This document shows, in pieces, positions 25,618 to 38,438 of a stretch of 64,000 bases of DNA. How positions within the stretch are numbered: position 1 is the first letter of the stretch; each line of letters starts with the position of its first letter. The DNA is taken from contig JBBPSI010000015.1 of the NCBI GenBank assembly GCA_038093515.1, positions 182,526 to 246,525 of the forward strand, written 5' to 3'. The notes beneath the pieces were generated by a model. It was not told where the DNA came from and did no database searches. It saw only the letters and a list, made by a program, of their open reading frames with translations. The position numbers and the translations under genes are program-made. Origin of the DNA: Butyriboletus loyo (lineage: Eukaryota; Basidiomycota; Agaricomycetes; Boletales; Boletaceae).

Positions 25618-26709
25618 CTAAGCCAAGGTGATGGTTATCTCTACGCTAAGACCATCGTCAACGAGTACCATCGAAACACTGTCGCGACGTCAGTATTCGG
25701 ATAACGGGTTCAGATCGTATGGATTTGCCTCGACAAATTCTGCACCAGGTAGAAATAACCTTCGGATGCAGTCTCAGCGGCCTTTAACATCTGCTCCCTT
25801 GAATGGGTAGTCAGCAAACCGACGACTCTTGACCCGGCGGCCAGGCCGCTCACAACACCAGCGGGTGCATCCTCTACAACAAGGCCTCGTTGTGAAATAC
25901 GTCCATGTCCTAGCTTAAAAAATGAAGTTACTCACAGTCGGTAGCTCTGACGCTGCATCTAGCAGCCCCCTCTAGGTATGGATCTGGGCTTCGATAGGCA
26001 GCGTTGTTATACATACCGACGAACGAGGAATGGGGGGTATTACTGTGGTTTCCCTTTGTGGACGTCATCAGCTGTTACAAAATCATCGGGAGCATCTATG
26101 TTCGCTGCGTTCAAGGCAGCAATAGCATAGATTCTAGTTGCAGACGTGCAGATCGTCCACCGCTGGTTCGGTTTACTCTTGGCAGGCGACAGCTGTAGTA
26201 TAAAGTAAGTGACTCGCTCAAAGGGCCGGGTAACAAGGTGATATCTTGCATTGTCAAGGATTGAGCGTACTCCAGGGAGCATCTTGATACCGCTCTCTGC
26301 AGACTCGATGATAGCTCGCTCGAACCGCTCGGCTTCGTCCTAATAGAGCAGCAACGATCAGAGAGATGCAGACATAGATGAACTGGGAGCCACGATACTT
26401 TGAGCAGTTCTGGATCAGTTATGCCGCACCACTTTGCAAGATTATCTTTGGTCCTGACGCCGTGCGAGCCTGCAAAGGAGCTGTTCGGATGGCGGTATGG
26501 TTCAAGAGGTGGGATAGTTACTGTGGAGGATCGTCTTTACGTCGAGCCCAGGGTATGCCTTCGCAAAGGTAGTCCAAGCGCCGATGACGCCGGTGGTCGA
26601 ATCGACCAGCGTGCCATCCATGTCAAATAATCTGGCCATAAGTCCATTGCAAAGGGTGGGATGAAGCAGAGACTCACACCGCGTCCACCTGGAACTTTAC
26701 CTCGGGCAT
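25618..26709 (-). CDS. HAD-superfamily sugar/glycerol phosphatase (GPP1/DOG2-like)
   Basis: The start at 26709 reads MPEVKFQVDAV and, after a short intron, LFDMDGTLVDST, the DxDGT nucleophile motif of HAD phosphatases. Further exons give AYPGLD, RFERAIIESAESGIKMLPGV, TICTSATRIY (the Ser/Thr motif II), FVTADDVHKGKP with the conserved Lys, DPYLEGAA, and VVEDAPAGV with the acidic metal-binding motif. TADDVHKGKP is like yeast Gpp1/Dog2, which dephosphorylate glycerol-1-phosphate and 2-deoxyglucose-6-phosphate. The last splice is uncertain: reading straight through gives a stop at 25710, while an intron with a GC donor leads to VSMVLVDDGLSVEI and a stop at 25618. SEC15 starts 155 bp away on the other strand. 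Confidence 0.8.
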
Positions 26710-26864
26710 TCCACCAGCTGATGAATGCGAGAACTCGGGTGCCCACGGTGCGGGCTGGGCTTCCGGAGTGCAGGAGATTACAGGACAGTGTTTGGATCTA
26801 AAGCTGTTGTCAAACAACCGCTCACCGCCCATCCCAATATAGACTACGAGTACATCAATATATA

Positions 26865-29757
26865 ATGTCACCGCGACGTCGACAACAGTACACTCAAGAG
26901 AGTATCGACCAACAACTCCAGCAGATACATCTCCTTGATGTATCCTCCTCCTCCGAGAACCTGGAACAGCTTGGTCCCATTATCAAACAAATCCATGCGA
27001 ACCGACAGCAGGAGGTCTATCTGCGCAACCTTCAAGCGCTCATCGAGGCAAAGGACGCAGAGATAGAAGGTATCTGCACAGAGAACTATCAGGAATTCAT
27101 CTCCTCCATTTCCACCCTCTTCACCATCAAGTCGTATACCACCAACCTCCGCGAGAAGATCGCGACCTTGGATGAAAACGTTGGGCAGCTGGGAAAGGGA
27201 CTTGTCGAAAAGAAGAGGACTTTGCTGCAATCAAAGAAGACAGCTTCAAATCTGGACGAAGCGATCGACACGCTTCAAGTTGGTTTGAAGCTTCTCGACG
27301 TCATTGACTGCATTGGCGACATGATCAAGGAAGGCAGGTTTTGGAGTGCCTTGCGAGTGAGTCAAGCGGAAGTTGTTCGGGCCCCTCATACTAAATTACT
27401 GCCTTCTCAAGTCCTTGGAAGACATCCAGACCATGCCGCTCACATCGCTGTCGCAAACTCCGTTATACCAGCATATATTGTCTTCCTTGCCCTCGCTTCG
27501 AGTCCAGGTACAAAATGCTGTTACTGCATCTATGAAACAGTGGCTCCTCGAGATCAGAAACGTCACTGCTACAGTGGGGGGGTCAGCCATGGAGAATATG
27601 GACGCACGCACGCGAAAGTGGAGAACTCGACGTGAAAAGGATCCAATGTTGAGAACTAGTCGCGTGGGCAGTGCGGTCGAAATGGTCACATATGAAAGAA
27701 CTGAAAGTGAGTCCCGTCTGTATCAGATCGATTGCTGTCTTGAGCTGTCATGATACACAGATAACGTCCTTGACAAGGACAAGGTGGGAGTTGATTTCCA
27801 GCCGCTATATCATTGCGTCCATATCTATATTTCCTTGGATTCGCTCGACGACCTCCGCACCTCCTATCAAGCGGATCGCAAGGCTCGCCAGCTCTAACTT
27901 GATGCGTGGACATTGCTAACTCTTTATTCAGGCCCAGTCGGACCTTATTCTCCCTACACCGCTTTCTTTATCCTCCCTTCCTGCCCTCTTGGAAGAAATA
28001 TGCGGCTTCTTCATTATAGAATCGCATGTACTGGAGACTACTTCCGGCTTCCGTTCGGAACGAGAAGTTGAGGAGCTTTGGGATGCAGTTGTGTCTCGAT
28101 TGTCTTCAGCTATCGGTCTCGCTTTGGTGGAGCAAAAGGATCCTGACACATTTTTGAAGGTCAAGGAATGTCTAACAGCATTTGTTATGACACTCGAGGT
28201 GATCATTACACGCGCCTTGAATGTGACGTCAATAACCTAGTTGCAGTCTTATTCTTATTCCACACATTCCCTCCATTCTCTAACACTCGGTCTGTTCGAG
28301 AAATACACAGCACTACTCGAAACTGAGTTTAGTCAGAAGTTGGATTCGGTGCGTTATTTATATATTGACCTCTCATTTGTCTCAAGCAAGATTGATTTCT
28401 CATAGGTTGTGCTCAGTGATGATTACTTGCCAATGCATGTCACTACGTCGTCCGAGCGGGAGTCTGTACTCAACAACGTATGGCTGAGCGGTTCTGAAAA
28501 GGAGAAGCTTACCCAGTAATGCAGCGATCCCTTGTATAGTCGGAGACACACTTAACCATTTCCAGGAGCTTCATACCGCTCACTCTACCCTGGTCCCAAA
28601 GCTTTTATCTCTGTTGTCAAGATGTAAGCATTTTTTTGAATGGGTAGATCGCTCATAACATCCACAGATCCGAGCCTTCATTCAACAGTTTTATCAGTTT
28701 GTAGAAGGCGTATCGCAACACCACAGCAACATCGACGATCTCCTGAGTCGGGTAAGACTATGTGATTACTTTGACGTGATCCCCGTTACAAGAACTCCTC
28801 TTTAGTCACTTGATAAGCTTCTGTCGAACCACATAAGTGACAGCATAAACAAACGGCTTCAAAGTACATCAGCGCTCTCGCAGATTGCACAGATTGTGAC
28901 CAACTTGGAATACTTCGAGGTAGCCTGCACTGAGCTCGGGCGATCACTCACCAATCTCAGGTGGTTCTTGTCCATTTTCTAGAGGGTCGTGGTTGTACTC
29001 ACACTCTACAGGTCTACGCAACGAGGGGGGACGATCCGCCTTGCTTCATCACCTTTCTCGGAGCCATTCCAGCAATCTCGGAGGCGAATTACAGCGCTTA
29101 TTACCTCGAAGCTTGACGATTTCTTTGACCTGTCTGAATACGACTGGACACCACAGGGCCGCGAAGAGATGCCGAGCATGTATCTCTATGAGCTCGTGAA
29201 CTGGCTTACGACTGTCGTAGATTCCCTTCCACTCAATGACACCTACAAGGTCGAGGCCTACAAGGGTGCTATCGGGTATATCGCCGAGTGTTTCATGGTA
29301 AAATACCCTCTTGGTATCAGTCCGTTCGCTGATATGAACACGACATAGAACTTCATGATCGGTCCAAAAGTGCCAGCGATGAATGAAAATGCGATTGCCA
29401 ATATAGTGACCGATGTGACTTTCCTGGAAGGCGAGATTACGAGGATAGAGCGAGGGCACCTCAATTCATCGTTCACTGAGCTACACTCCGTATGCACCCT
29501 GACCTCGAAACGGTTTCTTGCTCTGATGGCGGTTGCAGATGGCCAAGATCATCCTCAAAGATACAGTACAGGATTACCTGAACCCGAGTGTTCGACAAGC
29601 ATCCTATAGCGAGGTCAAACCAAAAAGGCTGCAAGCACTTTTGGAGAAACTTGCCAGGTATTGGGCCATGCGCCGTGACAACCCCTCCAGGGAGAGAGGC
29701 GAGAAACGCAGGAAGGAGGCGGAGACGTTGCACAGAATGAGCGTTGGATATGTCTAG
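26865..29757 (+). CDS. SEC15: Exocyst complex subunit Sec15
   Basis: Sec15 is the exocyst subunit that links vesicle Rab GTPases to the tethering complex. The protein starts at 26865 with a short basic leader. The N-terminal coiled-coil region reads GPIIKQIHANRQQEVYLRNL and LIEAKDAEIEGICTENYQEF, followed by LLDVIDCIGDMIKEGRFWSAL. Later exons carry LPSLRVQVQNAVTASMKQWL and MENMDARTRKWRTRRE, and the C-terminal domain has KLDDFFDLSEYDWTP and LKDTVQDYLNPSVRQASYSE. It ends at 29757. Ten or more short introns occur. The C-terminal domain is the Rab- and Bem1-binding part in known Sec15 proteins. Confidence 0.88.
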
Positions 29758-29948
29758 TCCTTGGTTGAACGATCACGCTTTATTCCAGGCTAGCATAGGT
29801 ATAGACATCTATAGCATACTTGCCACGAGACACGCAGAGGTCCCAAGTAACAAGCGATGGTTTGTGTAATAGTAAACTGGTGTATCATTCAACGTCGTGA
29901 GGAAAGCTGGCCAGCCAAGTGCACATATCAGAAGAGATCTACTCTGGC

Positions 29949-30769
<821 letters not shown>

Positions 30770-31860
30770 TGTGTGTTGCGACGACGACGAAAGGCAAGTG
30801 GCTTGTCGAGTTGTAAGCTGGAGGTCAAGAGCAAGTTTGCTGTTTGGCGGGTAAATGTGTGAGAAAGGCCTTTTGAACTCCGCAGGTGGCACGCCCGTCC
30901 CTGTAACGATACGCTCAGTTGCAAGTCACTTGGCTTTTTAAAAACTGCGTGTTCTACATTACACGTACTCTGCACGACATAGTCTACGTGTCATATGTTA
31001 CGGAAATCTGGTGCGCGTCGTTCATAGCCTGCTACCTCTCACACTTATCCGCAGCTATGAGTCACGGTGATTGTTCGATCTCGTCACCGAGATCTATGTT
31101 GCGCCAGATACGCCGAGCTTGAGCCTCTTGTCTAGCGCTGGCGGCGCCAACCCCTTCAAACTGAAGAATGTTGTTGCTCTCGTGAATGGCTTTATGCCGG
31201 CTTTCAAGTTAATTACACGGAGGTAGCCGTGTTCCCACCATCAGCCTCGCGAGAGATCCTTGGCGCGAACATGTCCAATTTTCTGGTGTACACGGCTCCC
31301 GATCAACAGCACTTGGTTGACGATACCATACCGCAAAGCATCGACTTAGACCAAGTACTTGTGCACTACTGTAAAAATACGATCAAATACGTCGCGATAA
31401 TCCACTGCGCGGAATGCAGGATTGAGTTGACAAGGCCAATTGATTGATGGCCGTGGCCTTCGTTGGCACATCACGGCTGGCCCTTGGCTCAGCGAGTTGA
31501 GGACGAGACTGACAGGAATATTTGACCGGATACAGGCAGCTCGCCAAAATCCATCTTTTAAGAGGTCAAACCCATCTATTGCGAAAAACGAAAAACGAAA
31601 ACATATGCTATACAACAGATCAAAATTAGTGAGACGATAGTAGTATCAACATCAATGAGGATGTAAGGCGAAATTGCTAGAAAGTGATAGTGAGTAACAG
31701 TAATGGAACAAGGCTGGCAGAGTAGAGGATACAGGCCGCGACGGTTGCATTCGTACAGTGATTGAGATGTAAAAAATTCGGCATAAAATGCGCCATACTT
31801 TTGGCGTCCCCATCAATGTGTCAATTATCGATTGCTCGTGACGGTGCAAAACATGCCCGT
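30770..31860. other. Gene-poor interval with possible decayed coding pieces
   Basis: Between ARF1 and the phosphatase gene about 1.1 kb contains no gene that I can assemble. Two plus-strand stretches look protein-like: about 31077-31219 (contains EIYVAPDTPSLSLLSSAGG and NVVALVNGFMPAF) and about 31180-31440 (contains VFPPSASREILGANM and FLVYTAPDQQHLV). They are in different frames with no start codon and no clean splice path. They may be remnants of a gene or chance. Confidence 0.3.
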
Positions 31861-32545
31861 TCAACTTTGCCCTGCCAGATGGGCATCCAATTTTTGGCGC
31901 CACCCGACGTAGTATGGACAGGCCGGGCCTGGTTTATATCCGCAGAGCTCAAACAGGACAAGTTGTTCGTGGAATCCGGCGTTAAACCAGACTTGCTCTC
32001 GTGCTATAAACCAGGATCGCATCAGAAACAGGAGTCAGTCAACACGACAAGCACCGACCCTGTCGAACTTCCGACATCGCTTTCGTAGCATCTATTCGGC
32101 GCGTACACATCACTAGAGTGTTTTAGCAACGAGGAAGCTCGGAATGTATAGATTGCGGCGACTTACGGTATGCAGCGACTACTGTCGCACTCCGAGTCAG
32201 ACCCTGGTTGCAATGCACGAGGACGACACCTCCAGCCGCGATGGCTCGGTCTATGAACTGACAAGCAGGGGGGAACCGAACCAAAAGATCGGCGAAGTCG
32301 ACGTCTTCAACAGGAATTCGCAGATGAAGGATACCAGATTCGGGTATTTCTGCGGGGATAGCATCGTTGCAAACGGACACAATATGGGTAATCCGGCGTT
32401 CTGTTAACGACCGCGGTGATCTGGCCGCATGGATACTGGAATGCAAGGTAAATCAGGAGGTGATACGCCACAGACATAAATGAGCGTCATACTTTCCGAG
32501 ATACAGCCTACCTGGGATGATCGTATCGATGTTCTTCCAGCCCAT
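31861..32545 (-). CDS. Small dual-specificity protein phosphatase
   Basis: Four exons join to a 172-residue protein starting at 32545 (MGWKNIDTIIPGRLYLG) and ending at 31861. The phosphatase signature VHCNQGLTRSATVVAAY contains the catalytic Cys93 and Arg99 of the HCx5R motif. The general-acid Asp lies in the loop VEDVDFADLL (around residues 62-64). Typical family pieces IHAARSPRSL, ITHIVSVCNDAIP, and NAGFHEQLVLFELCGY are present. It lacks extra domains, like atypical DSPs such as DUSP12/VHR. Introns are spliced between YLG/NIHAA, in AAY/LMCT and in RQ/AREQV. Substrate is unknown. Confidence 0.88.
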
Positions 32546-33782
32546 GGTTCCTGAGTGAAGAGTCTGGAATTCCTGTTAGAATGTCTGAAGCGATACCTCG
32601 ATACATTGTTGGTTTTGTAGTTTTGGAAAGGCTCGAGCGTTTAGCATTGGCAGGCGACTCGGAGAATCGAGTAACCGTACGCGCCAACGACTTACAAGCA
32701 GAGGATCGCCAATGATGTTCAATGGCAGTGTGAAGATATTGCATTGTCACAGCCAGGGGCAACCGCTGAGGAGGAGAGTCGAAATGCGGTGCCCGAGATG
32801 GAGTGCTCGGAATGGAAGTTATTCAAAGGCGCGTTCACCGCCACCGACACGGTGGGCATGACGCAAGGGCGGTCACTAACACTTTTCAAAAAAAAAAAAA
32901 AAACATGGTCAAGTTGAAGGAGAGATATGCACTGTAGTGGCCCGTATCCGGGGACCATGTTGAGCTAATCCTGTGCTTCTCTTCGTCTTGATTTCCATTC
33001 AAGGGAATTTTGGCCGCAATTTTCCCAGCATAAGTTTATATTCGGCAAGGTCTGGCGGACGTAACAGGACATGGGCCCGTTTTCAGAGAGGCACGCCGGA
33101 TGTCGAGGTAGCCGCGTCCGGGTTCTGAACGTTCAACAACAGAACCTGTTGGAAGACGAACATATCAGCTTAACTTGATCTGAATAGATGCAGTGCAATG
33201 ACATCGGCAATTTCCAACCAAAAATGCGTACCGCGTGTGTTCCACCCGGATTGCCTGTCGACGCCCCGGGTCTGCCGTGAGTAGGCACCCGTACAAGGTA
33301 ATGCAATCAATCAGCGGTGTTGAGCAGTGATACAACGAGCAGAACGTTGTGATATCGTGCAGTTGTACTCCGGACTCTTGTCCTCACTCGGTTCTTCTTG
33401 TCCCCCAAAACTTGTCGACTTCCATTCTGTGTTGCTCCCGGCGCTCCGGATCCCTTCGCTAAACGATGACTGTACGCAGAACACGCCTTTCCCACATTGC
33501 CGAACAGCGTTGCCAGTGTGATCTCCACGAGGCGCGATGGGAATATAACGAGGTTGTCGGGCCGCCAGGCACCAGTGCCTTGAGCGTTAAACGTGCCAGT
33601 GCTGTGTGCATTCTGCGCAATGGGGGAAGTGGAGGCCATAAAAACGTGGCCAGCCATCTGAATCAGCCTGGGGCCTAGAGCTGAGCCTGCAACGAGCATC
33701 ATTGTTAATTGTTCGTCGTGATGTCGGAGATATCCGCCGCGCGGAGAGGGTATGTTCTTCAGATCCGGCGTGGTCCATAAAT
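32546..33782. other. Long intergenic interval with homopolymer tract and one unassigned reading frame
   Basis: This 1.24 kb interval has no gene I can support firmly. It contains a run of 16 A at 32888-32903. A minus-strand frame of 131 codons at 33307-33702 starts with two adjacent ATGs and carries the hydrophobic stretch MLVAGSALGPRLIQMAGHVF. It would be divergent from the next gene with about 80 bp between starts, which fits the local gene geometry, but it matches nothing I know. Confidence 0.35.
32888..32903. repeat. Poly(A) mononucleotide run
   Basis: Sixteen consecutive A residues. It could be a simple repeat or the tail of an old retrotransposed sequence, but I see no target-site duplication or reverse transcriptase. 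Confidence 0.8.
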
Positions 33783-34416
33783 ATGGAGTCTCCGTGCCAA
33801 ACCAATCGCCACATCATCTACCAAACGTTCCACAGGCAAACACAACTTAGGGATGCTCCAAATCGAGTGGAAGTCTTCTGTAAGTCGATTTGATGTGATT
33901 CGCTGTCTACCGCTTCTAAGTTCCAAAAAGCATTATCACTCAGACGGTCGGCGTCGCAGTCGTCCAAAGGCTTCGACGGTGCACGGTTGGCTCGTCAAGT
34001 GGCGCGGTACTTTCAGTGGCAATGAACGCATTCGCAAGGAAGGCATACGCGAAATGCGCGAAGCCAAAGCCGTGCGAGAGCGGAAGAAGCAGCGAAACGC
34101 TACTCGGCAGGCCAAGGCAGAAGTGTCAAAGTCTTTCTTCCGTCTTTGGCCAATCTCACACGGCAAGAAGGAGCAGCGACCACAGGCGCCAAAAGCGTTG
34201 CCTCGCGGTGCTCAACACCCTTCATCCAAACCCCCCAGTCGCGGAAGCTCTCGTCGTCTAACCTCCCCGACCCACTCGCCAAGACCTACTCCTACCAACA
34301 GCCGGCGATCTAGTCATAATAGCCAGAGAGCACGACACCGCCATCCACATAACTCACGAAAACATTCTCACAGCGGTCGGGGGGACATTGTTCGAGCTGC
34401 AGAGAAGAAACGATGA
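33783..34416 (+). CDS. Small basic protein of unknown function
   Basis: A two-exon model is supported: ATG at 33783, exon end at about 33882, a 73 bp GT-AG intron, then a second exon from 33955 to the stop at 34416. The junction reads RVEVF/YGRRRSRP. The second exon has a helical, charged segment (WLVKWRGTFSGNERIRKEG, then REMREAKAVRERKKQRN) followed by a Ser/Pro/Arg/His-rich tail that is likely disordered. Many Agaricomycetes have small proteins with a similar GW...GTxxGN...REMREA core, but I know no function. The start codon choice is uncertain because the first exon has no family signal. Confidence 0.5.
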
Positions 34417-34675
34417 TCCACCGCACCAACCTAGCCACCAGTATTGCGTATTTATTATCCCCAGGTCATATATTACGTCGATAGATAACTTTGGGTCGGA
34501 AAACCGACCACGAACGCACGCCCCACCCGTAGTAACATAGTGTAGGCGGGAAGACTCGAATCCTGTGCAACACGCGTAGCAGGAAGAGTCACGGTACCCA
34601 GACAGCGACGTGCTGATGAAACCTATAATTGAGGGGAGACACGACTGGAGGCAGTTGATGTCCTTGCGTACGTGC

Positions 34676-35884
34676 TCAATGCAAATTTTCTTCCGTACCG
34701 GCGATCGTTTGAGTTTTCTTCTTCTTCTTACGCCTTTTCCGCTTTTTTCTGGAATTGCTCAAATCGCTGGTATTACCAGGCTTGTTAGTGGGTTCCGGTG
34801 GGCCGTCGAGATTTAGTAATGGAATGCCAAGTGGGTTAGCTTTGTCAGGAGCGGGGATAGAATTAGCGTGGACTCGACTGGATTCTGGAGTCGTTTCCCC
34901 GGGAATAGGAGATTGCAGGGTCCAGAGAAGAATGAGGCAAATGCGTGGATGGCAAATACAAAATTATAAGCGCACCATGAATTTCCAGGGATGGTTTCGA
35001 AAGGGGGGGCACAGTAGAAGCAGTTGGACTCGAGGAAAACGTGGACTGGATAGGCGATCCCATAGGCGGCGAAGAAATCAGTATCGCTGGCCGCTGCTCT
35101 TCAGTCACATAGGACCACTGATCGCCCGGCCCCATCCGCTGTTTTTGTTTCCCAGAGGATGAATCTGGGAGGGTCCAGTTACAATATCGCACGAAAGACA
35201 GAATGGAAAGCCCTGACTGTGATTTTGGGGGTCCCTTGAAGTCGAATTCTTCGGCAGGGAAAGCGAATGTTTCTCAACAGAGATATATCGATCGGCCTCC
35301 GAGTCGGCTCTTCTTTTCTTCTTGCTGCCTTCATGCCCAAAAGGGTCCACCTTCGTTTTCCGCTTAGCCGGTCTCCCTTTATGCTCCTCGTCGTCTGATT
35401 TAGAGGCATCTTGTGGTTCCGATTTCGCGACATCTTCATTTGTTGCACCGTTCTTACCCAGTCTACGCTTGAGTTTGGAGGCCTCATGAGCTAGTGGTGG
35501 TGCCGTAGGAATAGATGCACCAACACCTAATCTGTACATATTTTATTTATGAGTTCACAACACGCATAACATCGTTGCGTACCTTGTAGGCCGGCGTAGT
35601 TCCTCCTCGAGTATTTGTGTTGCACTCACATTACTGGACCTAAGTTGTGCAAAGTGAGTAGGTTTTATCCAAGATGTGACTAGATTGTGCGCGAAAGACA
35701 TGGACATGTCGATCTGAGCCTGCAGAGTCTCCACGTCGACATCATCTTCGGCGACCATTGGGTATTGGTGTGGACGTGGCACTTGCAGCACTGTTTCTAC
35801 AAGTTGGTTTCGGGCGCGTTTTCTCACGCCTCGCTCTGACAGGAGTCTTTGGTACCAACGAGACCCTTCCTTGTCCGACGCCAT
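34676..35884 (-). CDS. Lysine-rich nuclear protein, possibly DUF3245-like
   Basis: The first exon encodes a helical part with VDVETLQAQIDMSMSFAHNL and SWIKPTHF, followed after an intron by LGVGASIPTAPPLAHEASKL. The rest is disordered and basic, with several nuclear-localisation-type runs (GSKKKRRADSE; SRKKRKRRKKKKTQ) and an end at 34676. The pattern of a short helix with SWIKP, then RRPTR-LGVGA, recalls the fungal DUF3245 family, but I hold this loosely. The first in-frame ATG (35884) overlaps the Gemin2 start on the other strand. A second ATG at 35758 would also keep the conserved part and leave room for a promoter. Confidence 0.6.
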
Positions 35885-37182
35885 GGTGAACAAGCGGAAA
35901 AGGGATGGATTTAGCGACTCCGATTCAGATGAAATAACTCCGGGAAAACAAATACTGCCTGTCGCGAACCTCCATCATGACTTTGATCAAGAACCACAGG
36001 ATGGTATGCAATATTTGTTCTTGGTCAGGTATTGTCTCGATTTCACCGCAGACTGTACTGGCGTTCACTGAACCCGCAGACGAGACGCACGTCGATTACC
36101 TCACGTCACTAGAGTGCGAAACCCATATGAAGTGTCTGAGACAAAGGTCGCGCATACGTGTACACCTTCATTGACCAATGTCCTTCCGTGCGAGAAGTGG
36201 AGGATCGCGTTTCAAATACATTTCTCCAACCTGAGAAAGGTATGCGTGTTTCTAGGCTGGTATTTTGCTTAAATTCATATGGCACAGAACCTGACTCAGG
36301 CAACAATCCATGTCGACCGCGATCATTCAGGCTTAAGACGAAGGGCAATTCCAGAGAAGAAAGATAGGGATGCATGGTGGAAATTCCTTGCTGGCCATCC
36401 CGCATCAGCATGGAGCCCCAGGGTGCGGTCTGTACGGAAGAAACTCAGCACGTCATACTGCATGCGAGCATCTGCTGGCCCCGCTGAGGCTGTACTCCCT
36501 GGGTATGCGACGAGCCTCCCTGATATGCAGTCAAGAGACGAATCTTCGTGCCTTTCGGTCGCTTGTCATAATGACTTGCCACGAAATGCCCAACGACGGC
36601 CGAACTCCCTTGACCTTGGAAGTGCAGAATCAACAAATGCAGCACCATTCGCAGTTGCCCTTTCATCGAAGGAAGTTCAAGAAGAGCACATTGAGCAAGT
36701 TTCGCCTCCCGAGGTCACGCCAAGTCAGCTAAGGGAGATCGATCATGTATGGCATTCGCTTCTCAACCCAGTTTTTTTTCGCTAATTTCTCGGCACAGCG
36801 AATGTCAATCCACTTGCTGATGTACTTTACACACTGGATAAACGTCCATCTGCAGAGTCCCAGCGACCCACTGACAACCATCTCGGTCAGCCACGGGCAG
36901 TGGATTTTTGCGCTTCTCACCAAAATAGAGGATCAGTTGTCTGCTGACGAGATGAATCTCCTGCGCAATCTCGCCCGTGCGTGCCTCGGGCTCATTCAAA
37001 GGTACAGAGGCGAGGATGCAAAGGACCATGCAGTGCTTGAAGGGGTTTCAAGTCCTGTGCTCGTAGAAAACACGACGCGCATGTCGGATGGGTCCTGCTG
37101 GATTGTCTTCACTACGGTCGCAGAGCATTGGGGTCAAAGGGATCTTTGGGCTGATGCTGAGGTCGCATTGGCCTGTGCCTGA
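35883..37182 (+). CDS. Gemin2/SIP1-like SMN-complex protein
   Basis: Gemin2 (Brr1 in yeast) holds Sm proteins during snRNP assembly. The start at 35883 gives MVNKRKRDGFSDSDSDE, followed by PVANLHHDF and GMQYLFLVRRDARRLPHVT, typical of the family. A central low-complexity region follows. The helical C-terminal domain begins in an exon with PSQLREIDH and continues with FSAQRMSIHLLMYFTHWI and DEMNLLRNLARACLGLIQRY, ending in EHWGQRDLWADAEVALA. Several short introns occur, for example near 36030-36080 and 36730-36800. It starts on the same CATG as the divergent lysine-rich gene. Confidence 0.78.
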
Positions 37183-37633
37183 CCACTTGCGCTGCTCTGC
37201 TTGCTCTCACTCATGGCGGTGGTCCGTCTTTTGATGTATGATTTGTAGATACAGACTCATCGAGATGACCACCAGTCGATATATCGAGACCATGACATTT
37301 CGTGGGAAGGTTGAGTGCACGTTACCGCTTGACTGTTCTACCGCAGGTTATTCGAGAGTTATGATTGGACGACGGCCAACAAATTCAGGGTCCCGCCAGT
37401 TGCCCGGATTAGTAGGACTTGGCCCACTCAGCTCGTAAGTAAAAGTTGTTCAGTCATAAAGCAGTGTTCATCAGTCGCTAGTCAGTGCTGGCCCGTCTCG
37501 TGGGAAACGGCTGCTCAGCGCTCAAGGTCGACATGCACCCCCCTAGCTGGCGGTTTGCGATCATACCACCCCTGGACCCTTCTCCCCTTCTCCCCTTTTC
37601 ATCCCCACCTCTTGGATCCAGTCTCTGCTCAGC
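37183..37633 (+). promoter_or_regulatory. Intergenic region with CT-rich promoter tract of the GPI-protein gene
   Basis: No gene is visible in these 451 bp. From about 37560 to 37630 the plus strand is strongly pyrimidine-rich (runs such as cccttctccccttctcccct), ending just before the start codon. This suggests a strong promoter for the cell-surface protein gene. Confidence 0.45.
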
Positions 37634-38278
37634 ATGCATCTCTTCGCCAGCGCTCTCTTGGCCGTCACGTCGGCCTTTGCATTCCAGGTTCTCTCCCCTG
37701 GCGGCAGCCAAGGTTGGAACACCACCGGTCCCAACTATCTCATGTGGGAGCGTGTCGCCACCGACCCTCTCAACTTCGCAGGCGTCCTGACGAACATAGT
37801 GAGTCTTTGTGTGTTTATCTTCCTTCGCGCTCCATAGACGCGCCCGAACAATAGAATTCCACCAGCAACCAAGTCATGGATGCCGTCGTCGACGGAACAC
37901 TTGCCGTGATTGCATGCAGCCCACCTAGTGGAGGCTGGCCTTCGGGTTCTGGTTTCCGTGTCAACATGGTTCAAGATGCCCAACACCTCGACACTATATT
38001 TGCTCAGTCTAGCGAGTTCAACATCACTGCAATTTCTTCCAGCGAGGCTACGACGTCTTCTGCGCCAACTCAGTGAGCATTTGAGCTACATCCCGATATT
38101 CTTTGCCTTACCCAAGTCCTTGTATAGAACGACCACCGCGTCTAGTTCAGGTGTCTCTAGTTCAGACACCAGTACGACGCCGACTGGAGTCAGCGCTGCG
38201 TCTCTTGGTGCAGACACTAAGACCGGCTTGCTCACTGCAGTTGCTGCACTAACAGCTTTTATTACCGCTCTTTTCTGA
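37634..38278 (+). CDS. Ser/Thr-rich GPI-anchored surface protein (Kre9/KNH-like domain)
   Basis: Three exons encode a secreted protein. The N-terminus is a signal peptide (MHLFASALLAVTSAFAF), followed by a beta-rich domain beginning VLSPGGSQGWNTTGPNYLMW, as in the fungal Ser-Thr-rich GPI-anchored membrane family (PF10342). Later pieces are GTLAVIACSPPSGGWPSG and GFRVNMVQD. A Ser/Thr-rich stalk and a C-terminal hydrophobic tail (LLTAVAALTAFITALF) fit GPI anchoring. Introns lie at about 37799-37853 and 38073-38127. It probably sits at the cell wall or plasma membrane. Confidence 0.85.
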
Positions 38279-38438
38279 TCCTGATCATCTATACGAACGT
38301 TGTGCTTGCACCGTCTTTTGCACTCTGTTGTAATATTGGTCATCTCTTTTCAAATTTATGTACTTTCGGATACTATTAAATCAAGATACATTGATTATCC
38401 CACCCCTGGTCGTCCCCGCAGTCGCTAACCTTGTACTA

